Source of the DNA: a virus
IMG/VR virus record: IMGVR_UViG_3300020020_000180
Coordinates: 1 to 20,199 of that record
Strand: one strand, 5' to 3'
DNA length: 20,199 nucleotides
In this document: positions 1-7,790 of the stretch, piece after piece
How the letters are laid out: each line of letters begins with the position of its first letter
Numbering within the stretch: position 1 is the first letter of the stretch
Made by a program: the position numbers and the translations under genes
Notes under the pieces: generated by a model
Databases searched by the model: none
What the model was told of the DNA's origin: nothing
The model's input: the letters and a program-made list of their open reading frames with translations, nothing else

Positions 1-714
1 CGGGACACTTAGCCCCTCACGCCGCGCGCGGCTGTATTCGTTGCCATACACGAGCCCAGCCATACCAGCGAGCGCGGCTTGCGGGTTCTTAGATATGACC
101 GCGCCGGCAAGAACGGGGAGATTCGTCGCGAGTGACTGCACGCCACCGAGCACGCCCTGCTCGGTCAGACTGAGCTTCTGGTTCTCCGCGGTAAGCGACT
201 CCGACAGCTTCGCCGCGTCGGCGCTGATCCCTGCTAAAAACTCCGCGGACTCTGTGAACGTGCTCTTGTTGAGATCGTAATTCGCGCCAAACAGGTTCGC
301 GATGCGGTGCGGATATGTCCCGACGTAGTGCAGAGCTTCCTCTACAGACTGTAGGATGCCCGCGGTTCCGCCACCTAGGGAGACACCGCCAGCGGCTAGA
401 TTCTTCCCGTAGACACGCAGGCGGCTAAGCGTCTCCGCATCGTCCTGCGCCACGGCGTTGAAGTCGTCGCCAAGCGTCGCAGCTTCCGGCGTGTCGCGAA
501 GGAATTGCTGGAACTTGCCAGTCTGTTGCCGCGCCTGCACCTCGGGCAAGTTGCGCGCGATCACCGCCGAATCGAGCCCGGTCTCCGTCGACAACTGCTG
601 CGCAGCTGCCGCAGTGTCCGGGTCCGCGTTGCGCATGCGCGCCTCACTGAACGGGTCCAGCGGCGGCTGCTCGGTCGGGAAGACTTCGGAGATAGTGCCA
701 GCGAACTTGCCCAT
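1..714 (-). CDS. Large internal virion (ejection) protein, gp16-like, 3' end missing
   Basis: This is the N-terminal 238 codons of a larger gene. The frame is open to the left edge, so the C-terminus is unseen. The start is the ATG at 714, which shares one base with the TAA of the preceding gene (TAATG). The visible part is helical, rich in Ala, Gln and Glu, begins MGKFAGTISEVFPTEQP and has no enzyme motif. A small-residue-rich stretch near residues 185-225 could be a membrane-interacting helix. The assignment rests on position: it is third after a gp14-like and a gp15-like protein, matching the T7 order 14-15-16. In that family the largest protein enters the cell envelope during DNA ejection and often carries a lytic transglycosylase domain. 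Whether one is present here cannot be told. Confidence 0.7.
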   Translation of the reverse strand, partial: MGKFAGTISEVFPTEQPPLDPFSEARMRNADPDTAAAAQQLSTETGLDSAVIARNLPEVQARQQTGKFQQFLRDTPEAATLGDDFNAVAQDDAETLSRLRVYGKNLAAGGVSLGGGTAGILQSVEEALHYVGTYPHRIANLFGANYDLNKSTFTESAEFLAGISADAAKLSESLTAENQKLSLTEQGVLGGVQSLATNLPVLAGAVISKNPQAALAGMAGLVYGNEYSRARREGLSVP

Positions 715-2315
715 TACTGGTTGCCTTGTGCCAGCCATGCGCGATAAATCGCGGTGACAGCCTCGGGTGACGTGTCGCGTCCAGCGGCCTTGAGATCGGC
801 TTCGAGTTCCGCGCGCTCAGCCTGCGGAATAGCGTCGAACTCGACTTGCATCTTCGCGCGCTCTTCCGGCGTCGTCGCGAACAGCGGCGTGGAGCGGTCG
901 AACCAGAACGAGCGCGGGATGGTGACTTCCATCAGCTGCGTGTCGATCACGCGCTGCATTTCGTCGCTACTTAGCTTGCGATTCAGCCGCTTCTGCTCGT
1001 CTTCGACTTGCTGCCACACGGAGCGCTCGAACAAGCCACGCTCATCCTTGTCGATCTGCGCGTCGAACGACGATAGCATCTGCGTCAGCGTCATCGCGCT
1101 CGACGGCACGCCATCGCGCATGTCCTGCTGAATCTTCGTGAGCACATCCAGCTCATGCTGGTTCAAGTCCGCGCGCATCATCTGAACGTCGAGATCGTCA
1201 CGGAACGACACCGGCTCTTTGCGCGCCTGATCAAGCAGTCCGTAGTACACATCCCAATTCGTTTGCACCTGCGCCTGCGGCGTCGTCGAACGCATGGCGC
1301 GCAACTCACTCGGCGCTACGCGCTCCAACGTCTCGATGTCGGTCGGCGTCAACCCGCGAATGCCGTCTTCCGAGAAGCGCGCACGCGCGGCTTCGATCTG
1401 CGCGGTGCGCTCACGCGCGACAGCCTGCTCTTGATCGGAGAACTGTTGACGCAGCAACGACAGCGTGTGCTCGCGCGTCTGCCCCTCGGTCTCTTCACGC
1501 GCGGCAGCTAGCGCCTTCGCCTCGGGGAGGCCACGCGACCATATGTCATCGGCGGCGTTCTGCGCCGCGGTCACATCACGCCCGGTCGTGAGCTTGGTGT
1601 TGATAGCGTCGTGAACGCTGCCGGCAATCTCACGCTTGTTTGTCTCGAAGTACGCCGCTGCCGCTGCAGCGTCCGTGTCAATCATGTTCTCTATGACGTT
1701 CGTGTGCAGCTTCGTAAGCGCGTCGAGCTTCAGCTGCTCGACCTCATCCGGCGCAAGCCCGTTGAAACGACCCTGCACGCCAACCGAGTCGATCAGGTCT
1801 TGGCGCGACTGCGCGACGGCGGTGCTGTCGTCGAAGTTCGCAGCGCCATAGTTGATGGCGTTGACCTTGCGGGCTTCCGTCGCGTCGTTCACTGCGGCGT
1901 TGGACTCATTCGCCTCGTGCGTGCTGAATCCGTTAAGGCTGATCTCGCGACGGCGTGCGACAGCTTCGGCGAACAGTGCGCGCTGTGTTTCGTTTTCCAG
2001 GTTCGCGCTGATCTTGGCCGGCTCGGCGTCCCACCAACTAGCGACATCATCCGTCACGCCATACGCGTTGGAGCCACGGCGCGCTTGCTGGCTCGTGCGC
2101 ATCCCGCGCTCTGCGTCACCCAGCTGCGACTCGGCCTCGAACACGCGCGTGGCGTTGCGCTTCGTGTCCAGCTCCGTCTTCGCCGCGCGCATTTGATCGG
2201 CGGCGACGCCTGCGCCTTGCGCGATGCTACCGAGCCCGCTATCGCTCAGCGGCGCAGCGCCCGGCAACTGGATTGCCTGCGCGTCGACTTGCGGCTCTGG
2301 AACGAAGATAGGCAT
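714..2315 (-). CDS. Internal virion protein, gp15-like
   Basis: The product has 533 residues and is almost wholly predicted helical, with many heptad-like stretches rich in Ala, Glu, Gln and Arg. It has no signal peptide and no obvious catalytic motif. The N-terminus (MPIFVPEPQVDAQAIQLPGA) is a short proline-containing arm, followed by a long coiled region with DAERGMRTSQQARRG near residue 67. The start is the ATG at 2315, preceded by AGGAG at 5 bases and 2 bases after the previous stop. Size, helical character and place between a gp14-like protein and a large gp16-like protein suggest the middle ejection protein, which in T7 helps build the trans-envelope channel. T7 gp15 is longer (747 residues). 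The call is by synteny and composition, not by recognised motifs. Confidence 0.7.
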   Translation of the reverse strand: MPIFVPEPQVDAQAIQLPGAAPLSDSGLGSIAQGAGVAADQMRAAKTELDTKRNATRVFEAESQLGDAERGMRTSQQARRGSNAYGVTDDVASWWDAEPAKISANLENETQRALFAEAVARRREISLNGFSTHEANESNAAVNDATEARKVNAINYGAANFDDSTAVAQSRQDLIDSVGVQGRFNGLAPDEVEQLKLDALTKLHTNVIENMIDTDAAAAAAYFETNKREIAGSVHDAINTKLTTGRDVTAAQNAADDIWSRGLPEAKALAAAREETEGQTREHTLSLLRQQFSDQEQAVARERTAQIEAARARFSEDGIRGLTPTDIETLERVAPSELRAMRSTTPQAQVQTNWDVYYGLLDQARKEPVSFRDDLDVQMMRADLNQHELDVLTKIQQDMRDGVPSSAMTLTQMLSSFDAQIDKDERGLFERSVWQQVEDEQKRLNRKLSSDEMQRVIDTQLMEVTIPRSFWFDRSTPLFATTPEERAKMQVEFDAIPQAERAELEADLKAAGRDTSPEAVTAIYRAWLAQGNQ

Positions 2316-2317
2316 GA

Positions 2318-2785
2318 CTACTCCTGCCGCCAGCGGCGCGCAAGCATACCGGCTTGCCCGATCAACGTGCCCGTGGCTTCCCCACCGGGCGAGATTGAAT
2401 CCGCCTGTCCGCTAAAGCCCTGCGACTCGGCCTTCTTCGACAGCACGGTACGCCGCGTGTTCTCACGAATCGTGAGCGCGTCGAGTCGCGAGACGAAGTC
2501 CGCCGCATCTTCGAGATCACGCGCGGTGCCCACGCCCTGCGTGAAACCGCGGCCGGCAATCTGCGCCTTGACCTTACCCACTGCCTTGTCCGCGGAGCCT
2601 TCAACGCGCGCAGCCTTCGTGTTGCCGATGCCACGCGTGTCTTCTGCTTCCAGGTCCGCCATAGCGGCGTTGTACAGCGCTTGCCCGCGCTTTGCTCGCG
2701 CGTTCGTGTACGTGCTCAGCGTGGCCGCGCCAGCGCTCACACCTTCGAGCATCTTCACACCAATGCCTGCGCTATCCCCTGCCAT
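2318..2785 (-). CDS. Internal virion protein, gp14-like
   Basis: The product has 155 residues starting MAGDSAGIGVKMLEG. I chose the ATG at 2785 over an in-frame TTG four codons upstream because GGAG lies 6 bases before the ATG and the preceding TAG ends one base before it. The Gly/Ala/Ser-rich N-terminus could be membrane-active. It is followed by a helical, charged region (YTNARAKRGQALYNAAMADLE) with regular Ala/Arg spacing and a segment RGFTQGVGTARDLEDAADF. This pattern fits the smallest T7 core/ejection protein family (gp14), which forms a pore in the outer membrane during infection. The following gp15-like and gp16-like genes support it. Similarity is by architecture only. Confidence 0.6.
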   Translation of the reverse strand: MAGDSAGIGVKMLEGVSAGAATLSTYTNARAKRGQALYNAAMADLEAEDTRGIGNTKAARVEGSADKAVGKVKAQIAGRGFTQGVGTARDLEDAADFVSRLDALTIRENTRRTVLSKKAESQGFSGQADSISPGGEATGTLIGQAGMLARRWRQE

Positions 2786-2786
2786 T

Positions 2787-3245
2787 CTATTCTCCAACGT
2801 ACTTGATGGCGTTGGCCCCGATCAATCGGTAGCCACACGCGCTAAATAGTGTCGCGACGCGCGTCGGTTCTATGTTCGACGAGTTGCCGATCAGAATCTC
2901 GTCGGCTCCGCGCCGGATAGCTTCCTGCTCGAAGCTCTGTATCAGCCGCATGCCGTTGCGCCCTCGGCGATGCGCGGGCACCAGATACAGCGCCATGTAT
3001 GTCGCGTAAACCATGCTCGCGAAGAAGTGCTCGGTGACGAGCCCAAGCACAAACCCGACGAGCACGCCCTCGTGCTCGGCCACAAGCAAGAACAACGACG
3101 CGTTGTCACCCTGCGTCATGTCGAACAGCCGTTCCAACTTGGCCGCGTTGAACGGGTAGCGCGTGTACCGCGCCTCGACATACGCCGCCTCACCGAGTTT
3201 TAGCACGGCGTCACGGTCATATATTGTTGCTGGTCGAATCAACAT
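2787..3245 (-). CDS. GNAT-family N-acetyltransferase
   Basis: The product has 152 residues with the full GNAT fold pattern. There is an N-terminal strand-helix (MLIRPATIYDRDAVLKLGEA), a central strand pair (LFLLVAEHEGVLVGFVLGLV), and motif A for acetyl-CoA binding (LYLVPAHRRGRNGMRLI, residues about 87-103). Motif B and the last strand follow (NIEPTRVATLFSACGYRLIG). RRGRNG matches the R/Q-x-x-G-x-G/A pyrophosphate loop, so the enzyme is probably active. The substrate is unknown. The ATG at 3245 begins one base after the nozzle stop, and the gene ends one base before the gp14-like start, so it is co-expressed with virion genes. Such acetyltransferases are found near tail genes in several podophages and could modify a virion or host protein. 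Confidence 0.85.
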   Translation of the reverse strand: MLIRPATIYDRDAVLKLGEAAYVEARYTRYPFNAAKLERLFDMTQGDNASLFLLVAEHEGVLVGFVLGLVTEHFFASMVYATYMALYLVPAHRRGRNGMRLIQSFEQEAIRRGADEILIGNSSNIEPTRVATLFSACGYRLIGANAIKYVGE

Positions 3246-3246
3246 G

Positions 3247-6213
3247 TCAGCCGTCCACGTAGTCAGCTGCGAGGCCAGTGATCGTCAGCGGTAGCGGCTG
3301 GTCTTGCACGATACAAACCGTGGAATCCGCAGTCCACACGCCTAGCATCGTGATATCGTGCGGGCCGTCGCGCAGCTCGGGCACATCACCGAGCAGCTCT
3401 TCGGCATCGTCGACAAGCGGGCGCTGATCATCATCATCGAACGTGGGGCCGGCGGTGAAGCCGAGCGACTGCTTGATGCGCACCCACAGCTGCGACACGT
3501 TCTTCATTATGCCGACGCCGAAGCCCTGCTCGTTGGCATACGCGAGCGGCATTGTCTGCACCTCTGTCCGGTACGCTAGCCCGACGTGGATAACAGACGC
3601 AAAAATATCCAACGTGATCTCGCCCATGTCCACGGTGAACGGGCCGAGTACACGCCCATCAGCGAGCGCCATAACCTCTTTGCCTTCGAGGTGATCGAGC
3701 CCGGTAACTGTGTCCGTCGACGTGCCGCGATACGTGACACCTGAGTCGACGAAGAACGCCTCGGCCTGATCGGTCCCGAAATTGCGCGGCTCTATACGCT
3801 CGATGTAACGCACCGTCGCGTCGAGTATCGTACGACGCGCGATCACGTAAAGCGAGTCCTGCTGCCCCTCGGGGACAACGGCGATGGACTCGATGAACGC
3901 GCCGGGTAGCTCATGCTGATGCCATGCGTACACCTGTTGCTCGGGCATGTATGTCAGGCCGATCAATATGCCGTCGTTGCGCAGCCCGAACCATATCGGG
4001 AACGGCGCGCGCCGCATGGCAGTCTGCAGCCAGTTCTTTTTATCGATAAGGTGCGCCGCAATAACCGACAAATCCGATGAGTCGTAGCCCGTGATGTTCT
4101 CCGTCGGCTTCAGCTCATATAGATGCGCGCCACGCTCGACAGGATACAGGACGTTCGAGCCCGCCTCTTGGGGCTTCGCAAGCTCATGCGCACCGAACGC
4201 TGACGCGGTGCGCGAGCCCACCGTCGTCGGCGTAAACAACTGCGTCTCGACGGGGATGATGCGTTGCACGCCAGCCGACGTAAACAGCAGCAGCTCCGGG
4301 TCCGCCAACGCGTGCAGGATCGGCGCGGCCTTGCGCGACATCAACTCGAACGTGAACGCCTGATCATCTTGCGGCGGCACGCTGGCCTTGAAGTAGTCGA
4401 ACGCCGGAAGACCCGACGCCCAAAACGCTTGCGGCTCGGCGACAGTTCCACCCAGCACCATGCGCTGCTCGAAGAAGCACACTGTGCCGGGGTAATTGCC
4501 CGTGCTGTTGAACGTGGCTATAATCTCGGCCGGCTGCTTCAAGAAGTCAGGGCCGATGTTGTCGTCTGTGAATGTCAACCCTGTCGCGCTGCCGATGAAG
4601 CCGTGCACGGAGCCCGCACCAATGCCCTTGTACACGTTGTAGCGGAACGTCGTTGCGACGGTGTCCCACGCGATAGTGTTGAAGTTGCCGAGCGTGCGCA
4701 GCGTGTTGTCGTCGCTGTCCGGCGTACCAGCCGCAGACTCCGCGCCCTCGTCATTCAGCGCGGTGACCGTGTAGGTATACGTGATCGCGGGCGAACCCGG
4801 CACTCCCTCCGCGCTTACCGTGATATTCGCGGGCGCTGCCAGCGCAGCATTAAACGACACTGCGGTGTACGTCCAAGTGTTGTCATCCACCCGCGTCAGC
4901 TTCGCCGTCGGATACAGCTTGTGCGCGATCACTAGATCGTCGACGAACTGTGCCATACTCGCGAAGCGAACATGCGACTGCGAATACGGCGGGGTGAGCA
5001 ACACCGGGCCGGTATCCGCCGCGAGCGCGACAGTATCGCCGGTCACCAGCCCGAAGTATGGCTCATACGAGAACTCATCCCACAGCGCCGGGCCAACGTC
5101 GATGGATACATCGTCGATAGCGAAATTCGCATCACCCCAAGTTGCCAGCGCGCCCCAGCCGACGTGTGTCACGTTGGCGGGGATGGTCGTCGTGATGGTA
5201 AGCTCGACCCAGGCCGCTGTCTCAGCGCCACCAGCGAAGAAGCCCTGCGCGTTGATTCGCTCTATACCTTCCACGAGCGTTGGATCAAGGTCCACGTTAA
5301 CCTGATCTATAACGGATGTGCCGCTGTACAACATCAAGTGCGGCATGATGCGCGATTCTAGATCACTCGTTGAGTTTGATCCATTAACCCACATCGTCAT
5401 CGTGACTTCTTGACCGACAGTCACCGCGACACGCACATCGTTACGCACGAGCAAGGTCTCGCCGTTCGGGTTGCTGGTCACACCGAGCTTCAACGAATAC
5501 GTGCCCGCGTGCACAGGTGCATTCGCGTTCACCGCGTGCGAACCCGAATTATTAAACCCACCACCTAAGCCTAAGCCGCCGGTAAGCGCGCCGCCGAATA
5601 TGAGGTGACCTTCTGTGCCCAGCTCAAGGTCAAAGTTCCAGCTTGGGCTCGTCACCGGCCAGTGGTCGACGATGGTGAACGTATCCGCCGCCGGGGCGCT
5701 GAACACGAACCACGTCACGTTCATAAACTCGGCTAGCTGATTGACGCCCGCCTGATCGGGGTTCACCAAGGTGAAGCCCTGGAAGCGAATAGCGTCGCCC
5801 GGTACGAAGCCGTGCGCGCCGTCAGTGGTGAAGACCGCGGGCGTAATCGGCAACCCGTCGGCTTCTACCCATATGTCAACATCGAGAATGTCGACCGTGT
5901 CGCCGGGGTCCGTGCCTTCGTTGACGAGATTGGTGCCGCCGATAACGCGGATATACGCGTCACCGAACTCCAACAAGAAGCCTTGTCCATCTTGCCGCAC
6001 GAACGGCGCGAGCCACGCCGGTTGGTTGTCGTTCGTAGTCACTATGAAGCGCGAGCCCGCGCGATTCTCAAGCGCGCCCTGCGGCGTGATCACCGCGTTG
6101 TAGCAGCGCGCGAGTCCGATAGCGTGCCGCGGTAGATCGACACGCCCGTACATTTCTTCGCTCAACTCGCCGCCGGCAAGCGAGCGCCACTGATGGCGAC
6201 GCTGTTCGATCAT
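3247..6213 (-). CDS. Tail nozzle protein, gp12 (tail tubular protein B)-like
   Basis: The product has 988 residues. The start chosen is the ATG at 6213, which overlaps the adaptor stop as ATGA. A TTG five codons upstream is possible, and neither has a clear Shine-Dalgarno. The N-terminus (WRSLAGGELSEEMYGRVDL, then GALENRAGSRF) has the GELS...RxDL and RxGxRF signatures of the podovirus nozzle family, and YPGTVCFFEQRMVLGG and QDQPLPLT are typical central and C-terminal elements. Two insertions interrupt the propeller-like core. Residues about 220-375 resemble a carbohydrate-binding jelly roll (HAGTYSLKLGV, AAWVELTITTTIP, FAIDDVSID). Residues about 455-555 resemble a fibronectin type III module (YTYTVTALNDEGAES, FRYNVYKG). 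The protein should form the distal tail tube beneath the adaptor, and the insertions may contact surface glycans. Confidence 0.85.
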   Translation of the reverse strand: MIEQRRHQWRSLAGGELSEEMYGRVDLPRHAIGLARCYNAVITPQGALENRAGSRFIVTTNDNQPAWLAPFVRQDGQGFLLEFGDAYIRVIGGTNLVNEGTDPGDTVDILDVDIWVEADGLPITPAVFTTDGAHGFVPGDAIRFQGFTLVNPDQAGVNQLAEFMNVTWFVFSAPAADTFTIVDHWPVTSPSWNFDLELGTEGHLIFGGALTGGLGLGGGFNNSGSHAVNANAPVHAGTYSLKLGVTSNPNGETLLVRNDVRVAVTVGQEVTMTMWVNGSNSTSDLESRIMPHLMLYSGTSVIDQVNVDLDPTLVEGIERINAQGFFAGGAETAAWVELTITTTIPANVTHVGWGALATWGDANFAIDDVSIDVGPALWDEFSYEPYFGLVTGDTVALAADTGPVLLTPPYSQSHVRFASMAQFVDDLVIAHKLYPTAKLTRVDDNTWTYTAVSFNAALAAPANITVSAEGVPGSPAITYTYTVTALNDEGAESAAGTPDSDDNTLRTLGNFNTIAWDTVATTFRYNVYKGIGAGSVHGFIGSATGLTFTDDNIGPDFLKQPAEIIATFNSTGNYPGTVCFFEQRMVLGGTVAEPQAFWASGLPAFDYFKASVPPQDDQAFTFELMSRKAAPILHALADPELLLFTSAGVQRIIPVETQLFTPTTVGSRTASAFGAHELAKPQEAGSNVLYPVERGAHLYELKPTENITGYDSSDLSVIAAHLIDKKNWLQTAMRRAPFPIWFGLRNDGILIGLTYMPEQQVYAWHQHELPGAFIESIAVVPEGQQDSLYVIARRTILDATVRYIERIEPRNFGTDQAEAFFVDSGVTYRGTSTDTVTGLDHLEGKEVMALADGRVLGPFTVDMGEITLDIFASVIHVGLAYRTEVQTMPLAYANEQGFGVGIMKNVSQLWVRIKQSLGFTAGPTFDDDDQRPLVDDAEELLGDVPELRDGPHDITMLGVWTADSTVCIVQDQPLPLTITGLAADYVDG

Positions 6214-6833
6214 CTGTCGCTGATCCAAATCGGCGTGTAATCGGCGTACTGCGTGTCATCCTTGTTCGCGTTCGCGTTCATGGCGCTTGCTACCAGAAAC
6301 GTCGCGCGCGCGCGATCACGCAACGACTCAGCCAGGGCGATACCGAGCTTACCTTTCAGGATCGGGCCGGCGAGATATGAGCCAAGCAGCAGGGACAGCG
6401 CGACGATGAACGTCGGCGAGTAGCGTCCTGTCTCTTCCTCGCGGTATATGTAGTGCAACACCGCGTCTGTGACATTCGTCAGCAGCAGCGTGTCCAACTC
6501 CGTGACATCCGACTCAATCTTGAACGACTGGCCGGGATAGTCCATCGCCGCGCCGGGCGGGCACACCTTGATCGCTCGAATGTAGTCGCTCGGCAGCGAG
6601 TACGCGTACGCCCACTCACCATTCTCGAACTCGACGAGCGATAGCTCCAAGTTCCAGCGCTTCGTCGCGAAGGACCAATCGTGTAATTCGAGCAGCTCGT
6701 CGCGCGCGATGGGGAAGAACGTCGCGCAGTGCTGCGCCTGGATAGAGTTATCCGGCGGATCGATGCTGTTGACGCGAGCAGCGTCCGCGATATGCGAAAG
6801 AGCTAGCCTACAAATCTCGACCTGAGAAGCCAT
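6210..6833 (-). CDS. Tail adaptor protein, gp11 (tail tubular protein A)-like
   Basis: The product has 207 residues. Its N-terminal helix (ICRLALSHIADAARVNSI) is followed by ARDELLELHDWSFATKRW and YAYSLPSDYIRAIKV, which match the family pattern of a WSFA motif plus Y-x-LPxD. A late helical hairpin (ALSLLLGSYLAGPILKG) follows. These are the marks of the T7 gp11-type adaptor, a dodecameric ring joining portal to nozzle. The ATG at 6833 has AGGAG 6 bases upstream; the same string AGGAGTAGTC precedes the gp15-like gene. It is the first gene after the intergenic hairpin and repeats and overlaps the nozzle start as ATGA. Confidence 0.88.
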   Translation of the reverse strand: MASQVEICRLALSHIADAARVNSIDPPDNSIQAQHCATFFPIARDELLELHDWSFATKRWNLELSLVEFENGEWAYAYSLPSDYIRAIKVCPPGAAMDYPGQSFKIESDVTELDTLLLTNVTDAVLHYIYREEETGRYSPTFIVALSLLLGSYLAGPILKGKLGIALAESLRDRARATFLVASAMNANANKDDTQYADYTPIWISDR

Positions 6834-6851
6834 CGACTACTCCTATGCTGT

Positions 6852-6884
6852 TTAAGGCACCCTAACTAGGTTAAGGCACCTTAA
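6852..6884 (-). promoter_or_regulatory. Tandem palindromic repeat upstream of the tail genes
   Basis: TTAAGGCACC occurs at 6852-6861 and again at 6871-6880, 19 bases apart, close to two DNA turns. Each copy is the left part of a small palindrome: TTAAGGCACCTTAA is perfect apart from the CA centre, and TTAAGGCACCCTAA has one mismatch. The block is AT-richer than its surroundings and sits between the hairpin and the Shine-Dalgarno of the adaptor gene. Two helically phased palindromes are what a dimeric regulator would bind, but no convincing -10/-35 pair is visible. Operator or promoter function is inferred. Confidence 0.4.
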
Positions 6885-6885
6885 A

Positions 6886-6914
6886 GAGCAGCCGGGGATT
6901 TCTCCCCGGCGCTC
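6886..6914 (-). terminator. Strong hairpin, candidate intrinsic terminator or attenuator
   Basis: On the minus strand GCCGGGGA pairs perfectly with TCCCCGGC around a GAAA tetraloop. GAGC/GCTC extends the stem by 4 pairs past a single bulged base. The 3' side is followed by TTTAA, so the U tract has only three residues. It lies 8 bases after the stop at 6923 and about 50 bases before the adaptor start. The stem is very stable, but the short U tract suggests partial termination or a processing/stability element rather than a full stop. Confidence 0.6.
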
Positions 6915-6922
6915 AACGTCGG

Positions 6923-7240
6923 TTATACCAAGTCTTCGTTCGCGTCTAAGGGCGCGCCGGCCTGTGCTTCTGCCAATGTGATCGGCGTCGGCGAAACAGG
7001 CGCGGGAGGGCGCGGCTTGCCGAGTTCATTCATCACGTCGATGAACGATTTTCCCGGCGAGACTTGTCCGTCATGGCGCTGGGGAGAAAGCTCGGCGTCC
7101 GCGGGCGCGGGGCCGACATCCTCGAACCAACCTTCTTTCACGTCCGCGCGCACGTAGAACGTCGCACCGACTCGCCGACGGTGACCGTCGTACGAGCCGG
7201 CGCGCAGCGCGCGAACCTCTTTCAACTTCTGCTGGGCCAT
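6923..7240 (-). CDS. Small head-region protein of unknown function
   Basis: The product has 105 residues. The N-terminal part (VRALRAGSYDGHRRRVGATF, then GWFEDVG) looks like a compact beta domain of a kind often found as a short gene between capsid cement and tail adaptor in BPP-1-like podophages. The rest is Pro/Ala-rich and probably disordered, and ends LDANEDLV, loosely recalling the acidic DL-ending tails further upstream. The ATG at 7240 has GGAG 6 bases before it. It is followed by the hairpin at 6886-6914, so it may be the last gene of the head transcript. A head-completion or decoration role is possible but unproven. Confidence 0.65.
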   Translation of the reverse strand: MAQQKLKEVRALRAGSYDGHRRRVGATFYVRADVKEGWFEDVGPAPADAELSPQRHDGQVSPGKSFIDVMNELGKPRPPAPVSPTPITLAEAQAGAPLDANEDLV

Positions 7241-7264
7241 GCGTTTCTCCGTTTGCGTTTTCGG

Positions 7265-7711
7265 TTAGACCGTCACGCCTTCGGTCGCATCCGGGTACGC
7301 CTTGTGGTCATAGCCGGCGTCGTCCGTGAGATACGCATCCAACGTCAGCACGGCATCCGCCGTCGTCGTGTAATACGTACCGATGAGCGCGAAGTCCGTC
7401 GCATTCGGCGGGAACGGGATCACGATCAACGTGCCTGCGGCGACATTCGCCACACCCGTGATCCGCTTCGTCGCGATGATCACCGAGCTGCCGTCGATTG
7501 GCGCGACCGTGTCGCCCACGAGCGAGAAGTCGAACGTATCCGAACCGTCACCCGCAGCCGCGGTGATAATGCTGATCACTAGGTACAGCGGTCGGCCCGT
7601 GCCGAGATTGCGCCGCACCGCGCCCGTCTCGATATGGTTGGTGCCGGCGACTGCCGAACCACCCGTGACGGTCTGGCCGTCCGAGAATTTCAAAAGTTCG
7701 TCGAGAATCAT
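7265..7711 (-). CDS. Capsid cement protein, Bbp16-like
   Basis: The product has 148 residues. It opens MILDELLKFSDGQTVTGGSA, then RRNLGTGRPLYLVISI, a mid segment of alternating beta strands, and YLTDDAGYDHKAYPDA near the end. The order of an FSDGQ-type start, an RxLGxGxPLYLV strand and a late YPDA matches the Bbp16 capsid cement family known from Bordetella phage BPP-1, where a small jelly-roll protein locks neighbouring capsomers. It lies just downstream of the capsid gene, as expected. The ATG at 7711 is preceded by AAAGGAAA at a slightly long spacing. Confidence 0.8.
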   Translation of the reverse strand: MILDELLKFSDGQTVTGGSAVAGTNHIETGAVRRNLGTGRPLYLVISIITAAAGDGSDTFDFSLVGDTVAPIDGSSVIIATKRITGVANVAAGTLIVIPFPPNATDFALIGTYYTTTADAVLTLDAYLTDDAGYDHKAYPDATEGVTV

Positions 7712-7741
7712 TGCAAGGTTTCCTTTCGTTGAGAGTTGAGG

Positions 7742-7778
7742 AAAAGTCCGGGCGTACGTTATAGCGCAGAGGCCCGGA
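7742..7778 (-). terminator. Candidate hairpin terminator after the capsid gene
   Basis: On the minus strand TCCGGGC (7778-7772) pairs with GCCCGGA (7753-7747), followed directly by CTTTTC. The loop is 18 bases and may contain a short GCG/CGC inner stem. It lies in the 79-base gap between the capsid and cement genes. The stem is only 7 pairs and the U run only four, so it may be a partial terminator that sets the ratio of capsid to downstream products. Confidence 0.4.
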
Positions 7779-7790
7779 GCGTATTCCTAA

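Noticed and set aside
1611-2849. 412-codon plus-strand open frame
   Set aside because: It is antisense to the gp14-like and gp15-like genes, Arg/Leu/Val-rich without domain pattern, and crosses two gene junctions. High G+C leaves such shadow frames open.
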